A DNA stretch of 7,389 nt, from NCBI GenBank assembly GCA_009923475.1, contig RFTM01000076.1, positions 1 through 7,389 of the forward strand, in the 5' to 3' direction. The position numbers were made by a program, and so were the translations under genes. The DNA is from Gammaproteobacteria bacterium (lineage in GTDB: Bacteria > Pseudomonadota > Gammaproteobacteria > Steroidobacterales > Steroidobacteraceae). This document shows, one piece after another, positions 1 to 7,389 of the stretch. A model generated the notes under the pieces. It was not told the origin of the DNA. It was given only the letters and a program-made list of their open reading frames with translations, and did not search any database. Within the stretch, counting starts at the first letter, position 1. Each line of letters opens with the position of its first letter.

Positions 1-148
1 CGAGCAGCGGCAGGGTGAGCGCACCATGGCCGGGCCCGATCTCGAGCAGCGCATCGCCCGGCTGCGGGTCGATGGCCGCGACGATGCGTTCGATGACGCG
101 CGCGTCGTGCAGGAAGTGCTGGCCGAAGCGCTTGCGGGCGAACACCAT
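1..148 (-). CDS. rsmA: 16S rRNA (adenine1518/1519-N6)-dimethyltransferase RsmA (KsgA), 5' end only
   Basis: RsmA uses S-adenosylmethionine to dimethylate two adjacent adenines in the 3' terminal helix of 16S rRNA, a late step in 30S subunit maturation in the cytoplasm. Only the first 49 codons are present; the gene runs off the left edge. The visible N-terminus carries the family signature [12 protein letters not shown] (residues 4-15), followed by an amphipathic helix and the SAM-binding motif [13 protein letters not shown] (residues 34-45). The family is usually about 260-270 residues, so over 80% lies outside. The ATG at 148 is chosen because the conserved RKRFGQ block follows at once. It sits 6 nt after the pdxA stop with no clear Shine-Dalgarno, which suggests translation coupled to pdxA. 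The order surA-pdxA-rsmA is the usual gammaproteobacterial one. The identification is firm despite the short fragment. Confidence 0.94.
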   Translation of the reverse strand, partial: MVFARKRFGQHFLHDARVIERIVAAIDPQPGDALLEIGPGHGALTLPLL

Positions 149-154
149 GGACCG

Positions 155-1126
155 TCAGGCCGCCGCGGCTTGCCGGCGGCGCCGCACGAGCCCTGCGGCG
201 AGCTCCACCGCGGCCCGCAGGCTGCCGGGATCCGCGCGGCCGCTGCCGGCGAGCGCGAGCGCCGTGCCGTGGTCCACCGACGTGCGCAGGACGGGCAGCC
301 CCAGCGTGACGTTCACCGCATGCCCGAAGCCCGCATGCTTCAGCACCGGCAGGCCCTGGTCGTGGTACATCGCGAGCACCGCGTCGGCCTCGGCCAGCGC
401 GCGCGGCGTGAAGGCCGTGTCGGCGGGCACGGGGCCGTGCGCCTCGATGCCGAGGGTGCGCGCGGCGGCGATGGCGGGCGCTATGACGGCGCCGTCCTCG
501 TGGCCGAGCAGGCCGTCCTCGCCCGCGTGGGGGTTGAGGCCGCAGACCGCGATGCGCGGCGCGGCGATGGCGAACTTGTCGCGCAGGTCGGCGTGCATGA
601 TGCGGAGGACCTCGAGCACCGCCTGGGTGGTGAGGGCGTCCGGCACCGCGCGCAGCGGCAGGTGGGTGGTGGCGAGCGCGACCCGCAGTCCGCCGGCCAC
701 CAGCATCATCACCGGCCGCGGCACGCCGCAGCGCGCCGCGAGGTGCTCGGTGTGGCCGCTGAACGCGACGCCGGAGGCGGCGATGGCGGATTTCTGGACG
801 GGTGCGGTGACCATCGCGTCGAAGCGTCCGGCCCGGACGTCGTCGAGCGCGGCGTCTAGCATGCCGAGCACGTAAGGGGCGTTGCCCGGGTCGGGTCGGC
901 CCGCTTCGCAAGGCAGGCGCAGCGGGTGATGGCCCACACGCAGCGCCGTCGCGGTGACGCCGACCAGCCGGGCGCGCGCCTCGAGCAGCGCGCGGTCGCC
1001 GAGCAGCGTGAGCTCGCAGCCCGGCGGCAGATCGGCGAAGAGCGTGGCGCAGATCTCCGGGCCGATGCCCGCAGGTTCACCCGACGTGACGACCAGCCGG
1101 ACCGGCTCAGCCCTTGATGTCGACAT
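155..1126 (-). CDS. pdxA: 4-hydroxythreonine-4-phosphate dehydrogenase PdxA
   Basis: PdxA oxidises 4-phosphohydroxy-L-threonine with NAD(P). The product decarboxylates to 3-amino-1-hydroxyacetone phosphate, a substrate of PdxJ in the DXP-dependent pyridoxal phosphate pathway; it is a cytosolic homodimer. The 323-residue product matches the family length (E. coli about 329). Visible motifs are TSGEPAGIGPE (14-24), TAPVQKSAI (107-115) with SGHTEH (123-128), TTHLPLRAVP (153-162), GLNPHAGEDG (196-205), YHDQGLPVLKH (254-264) and a C-terminal TSVDHGTALALAGSGRAD (282-299). Histidines 155, 200 and 255 keep the spacing of the E. coli metal ligands H166, H211 and H266. The ATG at 1126 is the only sensible start: it lies 20 nt inside the end of surA and puts the first strand at residue 9. 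A GAGG lies only 3 nt ahead, so coupling to surA is likely. The reading frame stays open further upstream only because of high GC. The tail is a short Arg/Ala-rich stretch. Confidence 0.97.
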   Translation of the reverse strand: MSTSRAEPVRLVVTSGEPAGIGPEICATLFADLPPGCELTLLGDRALLEARARLVGVTATALRVGHHPLRLPCEAGRPDPGNAPYVLGMLDAALDDVRAGRFDAMVTAPVQKSAIAASGVAFSGHTEHLAARCGVPRPVMMLVAGGLRVALATTHLPLRAVPDALTTQAVLEVLRIMHADLRDKFAIAAPRIAVCGLNPHAGEDGLLGHEDGAVIAPAIAAARTLGIEAHGPVPADTAFTPRALAEADAVLAMYHDQGLPVLKHAGFGHAVNVTLGLPVLRTSVDHGTALALAGSGRADPGSLRAAVELAAGLVRRRRQAAAA

Positions 1127-2432
1127 AGGCCTCGTCGCGCAGCCGACGCAGCCAGAGCTCGATCTCTTCGTCGGCCTTGCTCTCGCGCAGCTGCATGAAG
1201 GCGCGCTGGCGCTGCAGCTCTTCGGTGTTGTCGAACTGCCGGCGCCCGAGCAGCTGCACGATATGCCAGCCGAACTGCGTGCGGAACGGCCGGCTGATCT
1301 CGTCCTGCTTGAGGCCGGCCAGCGTCTTGTCGAACTCGGGCACGAAGGTGCCGGGCGCGCTCCAACCGAGATCGCCGCCGTCGATCGCCGAGCCGGGGTC
1401 TTCGGACAGCGTCTTGGCGACCACCGCGAAATCCTCGCCCTTGAGGATGCGCTCGCGCACGTCCCGCAGCCGCTGCTCGACCGTGGCGTCGTCCTGCACC
1501 TCGGTGGTCTTGAGCAGGATGTGGCGCGCATGCGTCTGCTCCACGACGCCCTGCCCGGCCTCGCCGCGGACCTCGTTCAGGCGGACGATGTGGTAACCGG
1601 TCGGCGTGCGCAGAGGCTCGCTGGTCTCGCCCGGCTTCAGCTTGACCACGAGGTCGGCGAGCACGGTCGGGATCTCGGGGCCGCGCCGCCAGCCGAGCGA
1701 ACCGCCCTCGAGCGCGGTCTGGCTGTTGGAGTAGGCGATCGCGAGCTTGGCGAAGTCCTCGCCCTCGCGCGCGCGCTTGCTCACGTCCTCGGCGCGGCGC
1801 GCCGCTTCCTCGAGCTGGCGCGGCGTCGGGTCCTGCGGGACGGCGATGAGGATGTGCGACAGGTTGTACTCGCTGGACTCGGACGGGCGGTTCTTCTGCT
1901 TGGCGAGGAACTGCTCGACCTCGCGCGGCGAGACGTTGATGCGCTGCAGCACGTCGCGCTGCCGCAGCACCTGCATGGTCATCTCGCGGCGGACGCTCTC
2001 GCGGTAGGACGGGTAGTCGATGCCCTGCGCCGCCAGGGCCTGCGGCAGGTCGGCGAGCGAGAGGTTGTTGCGCTTGGCGACGTCGCCCAGCGCCTGGTTG
2101 AGCGCCTCGTCGTTGATGCGGATGCCGGCGCGCTGCGCGCGCTGCATCTGGATCTCCTGCACGATGAGCCGCTCGAGCACCTGTTGGCGCAGCACCTGCG
2201 CCGAGGGCATCTCCATGTTCTGCGACTTGGCCCGGGCGGTGATCTCCGCCACCTGCTCGTCGAGCTCGCTGCGCAGCACCACGCCGTCGTTGACCACAGC
2301 CGCGACGCGGTCGAGCATCTCGCCGCGGTCGGAGAGGGAGCGCGTCTGCGCCGGCGCCTGCGGCGCGAGCGCGGCGAGGGCGATGGCCGCCACGGCGGCC
2401 GGCAGCGGGAGGGCGCGGAAGAGCGGTCTCAT
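1107..2432 (-). CDS. surA: Periplasmic chaperone and peptidyl-prolyl isomerase SurA
   Basis: SurA binds unfolded outer-membrane proteins in the periplasm and delivers them to the BAM complex; LptD is among its best-known clients, which fits the position directly behind lptD. The 441-residue product starts with a Sec signal peptide (MRPLFR, then a hydrophobic core at 9-23, cleavage near APAQ at 26-29). The SurA N-terminal domain follows (about 38-175, opening LDRVAAVVNDGVVLRSELD). There are two parvulin domains: one at about 189-287, with LSHILIAV and GGSLGWRRG, and a second at about 299-396, with ARHILLK, GGDLGWSAPG and GWHIVQLLG. A C-terminal helix ends in EEIELWLRRLRDEAYVDI. E. coli SurA is 428 residues, so it is full length. 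The start at 2432 is chosen for the signal peptide and a GGGGA Shine-Dalgarno 9 nt upstream; more upstream in-frame starts lie inside lptD. It is probably co-transcribed with lptD and overlaps pdxA by 20 nt. Confidence 0.97.
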   Translation of the reverse strand: MRPLFRALPLPAAVAAIALAALAPQAPAQTRSLSDRGEMLDRVAAVVNDGVVLRSELDEQVAEITARAKSQNMEMPSAQVLRQQVLERLIVQEIQMQRAQRAGIRINDEALNQALGDVAKRNNLSLADLPQALAAQGIDYPSYRESVRREMTMQVLRQRDVLQRINVSPREVEQFLAKQKNRPSESSEYNLSHILIAVPQDPTPRQLEEAARRAEDVSKRAREGEDFAKLAIAYSNSQTALEGGSLGWRRGPEIPTVLADLVVKLKPGETSEPLRTPTGYHIVRLNEVRGEAGQGVVEQTHARHILLKTTEVQDDATVEQRLRDVRERILKGEDFAVVAKTLSEDPGSAIDGGDLGWSAPGTFVPEFDKTLAGLKQDEISRPFRTQFGWHIVQLLGRRQFDNTEELQRQRAFMQLRESKADEEIELWLRRLRDEAYVDIKG

Positions 2433-2463
2433 GGGCGGGTGTCCCCGAAAAAACGGACGGAAG

Positions 2464-4594
2464 TCAACGGCTTGCGCCGGCACGCGAGTATCCACGAATT
2501 GCCTCCTCGAGGAAAGCATCGGCATTGCTGCCGACACTCGAGAGGCCGTTGAGTTCCAGCTGCAGGTAGAACTGCGTGTCCTGCGCGCCGGTGCGGTTCG
2601 AGACGAAGCGGCGGCCCACCGCCCGCAGCCGCCAGCAACAGGCCTTGTACTCGAAGCCGGCGAAGCGCTCGAGCCCCGCCTTGCCCTCGCGGTCGTAGAC
2701 CATCTTGCCGAACACGCCCCAGCGCTTGCCGATCGGCCACGCCCCGGAGAACTCCGCCTGGTCGATGCCGCCGTGCTGGAAGTTCCAGGCGAAGTTGAGC
2801 GCGCGGTCGTCGTCGGGCCGCCAACGCACCCGCAGGTCGCTGCGCTCGCGGCGCTCGTCGCGCGTGTTCCATTGCAGGCCGAGGTCGACGGACCAGTCGC
2901 GCCAGGCGGATACGCCGAGCTGCGCCACGAGGTCCGACCCATGGCGGCGTGCGGCCGGTTCCCAGGGCAGCCGGACGCGCGGCGGCTCGAAATACCGGGT
3001 CTGGCCGACGGTCGCCCACAGCAGTTGGCGACCGCTCGCGTCGTAGATGCGCGTGGTGACGCCGAGGCTCAGCTGGTCCGCGTCGCCGACGCGGTCGGCG
3101 CCGACGTAACGCGTCGTGCGGAAGAGCTGCACGTAGTCGAGGTCGGGCGCCGCGGTGTCGAACACCGGCAGCGCGTCCTGGTCGCGGTACGGCGTCCAAA
3201 GATAGAGCATCCGCGGTTCCAGCGTGATGCGCGCGGCGCCGCCCGAAGAGGCCAGCCGCTCGAGGCGCAGGCCGGCGTCGAACCACGCCGAGGGCAGCGA
3301 GCGGCTCGGCTTCGAGGGGCCGACGGCGTCCGACAGGTCGTAGCCCGTATACCGCCACGAGGCGCCGGGTCGCAGGAACCAGCCGCTGCGGTCGATGTCG
3401 AGCGACGCCCGGGGCGCGACGTCGAGCCGCCACCCCGTCACCCCGGTGTCGCGGTCGAAGCGCACGATCTCCGAGTCGAGGCCCCAGCGCAGGCGGCGCG
3501 CCGCGCCGCGCCCGAAGTCGCCGCCCAGCACGATGCGCGGCAGCGTGGCGTAGGGGCGGTCTTCGGTGGCGAGCGCCCGGTCGATGACCTGGAAATCGCG
3601 CAGTTCGCCGCGCAGCATCCAGTCGCCGTCGGTCCAGGTGGCGCGCGCGAGCCGCGGCAGGAAGGTCGTGCTCGCGTCCGCCACGCCGCTGCCGAAATCC
3701 TCGAAATATTCGGCGTCGCTGACGTCCTGCGCGTCGACCTCGACGCGCCAAGCGTCGCCGAAACCGCCGCGGTGGGCGAGCCGCAGGAAATGCCGGTCGG
3801 CGTCCTTGATGCGGTCCGAGGGCAGCAGGCGCGCCTGCAGCTCGCCGCGGTGCTCGGCGGTCAGGTAGCGGAACCGGCCGCCGAACTCGAGACCGCGGCG
3901 ACCGTAGAGCACGGGCTCGAGCGTGAGGTCGCGGTTCGGCGCGAGGTCGAAGTAGTAGGGCAGCTCGAGCTGCAGGCCGCTGCGCGAACCGTAGCCGACG
4001 TTCGGGAACAGGAATCCGCTCTTGCGCTGCGAGCCGATCGGGAACGAGATCCAGGGCAGGTAGAGGATGGGCACGCCCATGAACTCGACCGCCGCGTCGC
4101 GCCCGGTGCCGTTGCGGGTCTTCGGGTCGATGTCGATGCTGCGGGCGCGGATGCGCCAGTCCGGTGTATCGGCGGGGCAGGTGCTGAACCACACGTCCTG
4201 CAGGCCGAGCGTCGAAGACGCCGCTCTTGGAATCGAAGGTGACGTCCTCGGCGAGCAGCATGCGATCGTCCTGCGTCACGCGCACGTCGCCCGCCAGCGT
4301 GGCGTTGCCCTCGACATCGACGGTCGCGGCGTCGCTGCTCACCTCGACCTCGGGCTGGCCACGCGGCGCGGCGGGCTCGCGCGGGCGGACCTGCGCCGCG
4401 GCGGGATCGGCGGCGAGGCGCGCTTCGCGCACCGCGCTGGGCGCGGGGCAGCGCTGCGGCGCGGGCGACGCCTGCTGGGTGGGCGGCGCCTGCGGCGCAT
4501 CGGCGGTCTGCGCCACGACCCGCAAGGGTGACAGCGCCAGGCATGCGATGGGCAGCAGCGCGCGCAGGCTCGCGGGGCGGGGCGACGGCGACAT
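2464..4594 (-). pseudogene. lptD: LPS assembly outer-membrane protein LptD (Imp/OstA), reading frame broken and segment missing near 4210
   Basis: LptD is the outer-membrane beta-barrel that, plugged by the lipoprotein LptE, inserts lipopolysaccharide into the outer leaflet. From the ATG at 4594 (an alternative at 4606 adds MAAT) the first frame gives a signal peptide (about 1-28), a Pro/Ala-rich linker with Cys49 in RCPAP, and the start of the OstA/LptA jellyroll (NATLAGDVRVTQDDRMLLAE, 97-116), ending at SGVFD (124-128). The frame then changes. From 4209 to 2464 another frame encodes 581 residues of unmistakable LptD: VWFSTCPADTPDW, then VPILYLPWISFPIG, KSGFLFPNVGYGSRSG, the barrel strands, and ACCWRLRAV close to the C-terminus. 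The pieces total about 709 residues against the usual 770-820, and the second half of the jellyroll is absent. All four disulfide cysteines (E. coli C31, C173, C724, C725) have counterparts. Either an out-of-frame deletion of about 180-210 bp or an assembly collapse would explain this; the barrel part looks fully constrained. The stop is 31 nt before surA. Confidence 0.92.
4205..4215 (-). other. Frame-break and apparent deletion junction inside lptD
   Basis: On the minus strand the N-terminal frame is LptD-like up to codon GAC (4213-4211, the D of SGVFD). The C-terminal frame is LptD-like from codon CTC (4209-4207, the L of LGLQDVWF). The second frame is offset by +1, so 2 nt modulo 3 would have to be restored between them. 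A simple 1- or 2-nt indel does not suffice by comparison with the family. Between the ADEV-like strand and the F-T-S-C cysteine motif, E. coli LptD has about 75 residues, whereas here roughly 10-12 remain. No slippery heptamer or other recoding signal is visible, and no homopolymer run is present to explain a simple sequencing slip. Confidence 0.8.
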
Positions 4595-4600
4595 GGTTGC

Positions 4601-6429
<1,829 letters not shown>

Positions 6430-6443
6430 CGCCCCGCGGGGCG
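6430..6443. repeat. 14-bp perfect palindrome in the murU-lipA gap
   Basis: CGCCCCGCGGGGCG begins directly after the murU stop codon and is exactly self-complementary. As RNA it could form a 5-bp all-G/C stem with a CGCG loop. No T-tract follows, so it lacks half of an intrinsic terminator and termination here is doubtful. In DNA this rich in G and C, such a palindrome may also arise by chance. Confidence 0.35.
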
Positions 6444-6453
6444 CCGTGCGTCG

Positions 6454-6459
6454 TAAACT
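6454..6459 (+). promoter_or_regulatory. lipA: Possible -10 element (TAAACT) for lipA
   Basis: TAAACT matches the -10 consensus at four of six positions, including the key T1, A2 and T6. It is the only AT-rich patch in the 37-nt gap between murU and lipA. It ends 7 nt before the lipA ATG, so initiation at the normal distance would give a leaderless or nearly leaderless transcript. No purine-rich Shine-Dalgarno precedes the ATG, which fits that reading. No -35 hexamer is recognisable, and read-through from murU is an equally possible source of transcription. Confidence 0.28.
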
Positions 6460-6466
6460 GCGCGGC

Positions 6467-7389
6467 ATGGACCAGGACGATCCCGGCACGCCGGCCAAGC
6501 CCGCGAGCGGCCAGAAATACCGCACCCCCCAGGGGTTCACGGCGATCCGCGACGGCATCAAGGCCGCCGCCGCCGGGCCGGTGCGCGTGCCGGGCGGCAA
6601 GCCGCGGTGGCTGAAGGCGCCGCTCGCCGCCGGCCCCAACTACGAAGCCGTCCGTCGCATGGTGCGCGAGCACCGGCTCGCGACCGTCTGCGAGGAGGCC
6701 AAGTGCCCGAACATCGGCGAGTGCTGGAACGCGGGCACCGCGACGCTGATGCTGATGGGCGAGGTCTGCACCCGCGCCTGCCGATTCTGCGCGGTCGATA
6801 CCGGCAACCCGCGCGGCTGGCTCGACCCTGAGGAACCGCGCAACGCCGCGCGCACCGTCGAGCTCATGGGCCTGCGCTACGTCGTGCTGACATCGGTCAA
6901 CCGCGACGACCTGCCCGACGGCGGCGCGGCGCATTTCGCCGCCACGGTGCGCGCCATCAAGCAGGTGATGCCGCAGACGGCGGTGGAGGCCTTGGTGCCC
7001 GATTTCCAGGGCGTCGCCGCCGACATCGAGACGGTGGTGGACTCCGGGCTCGAGGTGTTCGCCCAGAACGTCGAGACCGTGCGCCGCCTGACGCATCCGG
7101 TGCGCGACCCGCGCGCGGGCTACCAGCGCACGCTGCAGGTGCTCGCGCACGCCAAGCGGCACCGGCCCGAGGTGCTCACCAAGTCGAGCGTCATGCTCGG
7201 CCTCGGCGAGACCGAGGACGAGATCCGCGAGACCATGGACGACCTGCGTGCGCATGCCGTCGACCTGCTGACGCTCGGGCAATACCTGCGTCCCACGGCC
7301 AACCACCTGCCGGTGGAGCGCTTCGTCACGCCCGAGGAGTTCGACCGCTACCGCGGCTGGGCGCTCGAGCGCGGCTTCCGCGAATGCGT
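6467..7389 (+). CDS. lipA: Lipoyl synthase LipA (radical SAM), 3' end cut by window edge
   Basis: LipA inserts two sulfur atoms into protein-bound octanoyl groups, making the lipoyl cofactor of the pyruvate and 2-oxoglutarate dehydrogenase complexes and of the glycine cleavage system. The frame is open for 307 codons to the right edge. Both iron-sulfur motifs are present: the auxiliary cluster C75-X4-C80-X5-C86 (in [14 protein letters not shown]) and the radical-SAM cluster C101-X3-C105-X2-C108 (CTRACRFC). Other signatures are [21 protein letters not shown] (137-157, radical-SAM core), VPDFQG (177-182), [11 protein letters not shown] (239-249) and [25 protein letters not shown] (268-292). The conserved C-terminal RSSY serine should lie just beyond the edge, with about 25-35 residues missing. 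The ATG at 6467 is the first in-frame start after murU; residues 1-45 are poorly conserved, as is usual, before the KPRWLK block at 45-50. lipB, its frequent partner, is not adjacent upstream. Identification is certain. Confidence 0.97.
   Translation, partial: MDQDDPGTPAKPASGQKYRTPQGFTAIRDGIKAAAAGPVRVPGGKPRWLKAPLAAGPNYEAVRRMVREHRLATVCEEAKCPNIGECWNAGTATLMLMGEVCTRACRFCAVDTGNPRGWLDPEEPRNAARTVELMGLRYVVLTSVNRDDLPDGGAAHFAATVRAIKQVMPQTAVEALVPDFQGVAADIETVVDSGLEVFAQNVETVRRLTHPVRDPRAGYQRTLQVLAHAKRHRPEVLTKSSVMLGLGETEDEIRETMDDLRAHAVDLLTLGQYLRPTANHLPVERFVTPEEFDRYRGWALERGFREC

Noticed and set aside
1127..1531. Upstream extension of the pdxA frame into surA
   Set aside because: It is a Ser/Arg/Cys-rich shadow of surA. 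PdxA homology begins only at the ATG at 1126.
2441..2460. Run of six T on the minus strand between lptD and surA as an intrinsic terminator
   Set aside because: The flanking CCG/CGG stem is only 3 bp with the T run as its loop, so it is not a terminator hairpin. The GGGGA next to it serves better as the surA Shine-Dalgarno.
4205..4215. Programmed ribosomal frameshift in lptD
   Set aside because: There is no slippery sequence, the family uses no such recoding, and the missing residues cannot be restored by a frame change.
954..4242. Long plus-strand open frames opposite surA and lptD (954-2552 and 2020-4242, the second 740 codons)
   Set aside because: They lie antisense to well-recognised surA and lptD, are rich in Arg/Ala/Val/Leu and show no domain signature. 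At about 70% GC, antisense frames stay open because the sense codons seldom end in A or T.

Overview
The window is a very GC-rich (roughly 70%) stretch of a Gram-negative chromosome. The gene order (rsmA, pdxA, surA and lptD, divergent from amgK and murU) is a classic gammaproteobacterial arrangement. The GC content and protein style suggest a Xanthomonadales, Nevskiales or Steroidobacter-like gammaproteobacterium, but the exact lineage cannot be fixed from sequence alone. Coding density is near-complete: there is no gene-free stretch of 300 bases, and I see no RNA gene, insertion sequence, CRISPR array or defence system.

Minus-strand arm (4606 down to 1): lptD -> surA -> pdxA -> rsmA. The genes are tightly packed: a 31-nt gap between lptD and surA, a 20-nt overlap between surA and pdxA, and a 6-nt gap between pdxA and rsmA. 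LptD is the outer-membrane LPS translocon and SurA the periplasmic chaperone that delivers beta-barrel proteins, LptD among them. PdxA makes pyridoxal phosphate and RsmA dimethylates 16S rRNA. RsmA is cut by the left edge.

Plus-strand arm (4643 to the right edge): amgK -> murU overlap by 4 nt and form the peptidoglycan-recycling pair that turns N-acetylmuramate into UDP-MurNAc. After a 37-nt gap comes lipA (lipoyl synthase), cut by the right edge shortly before its C-terminus.

The two arms diverge from a 48-nt region (4595-4642) centred on a perfect 16-bp palindrome, GGCCATTATAATGGCC. It contains a consensus TATAAT on each strand, so it looks like a compact back-to-back promoter.

The main anomaly is in lptD. 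Its reading frame breaks near position 4210, and comparison with the usual LptD layout indicates that about 60-70 residues of the periplasmic jellyroll are missing there. All four cysteines of the LptD disulfide network survive on either side. Because lptD is normally essential, an assembly error is as likely as a real lesion. No convincing new biological system is visible; this is a core housekeeping locus with a few points worth checking.
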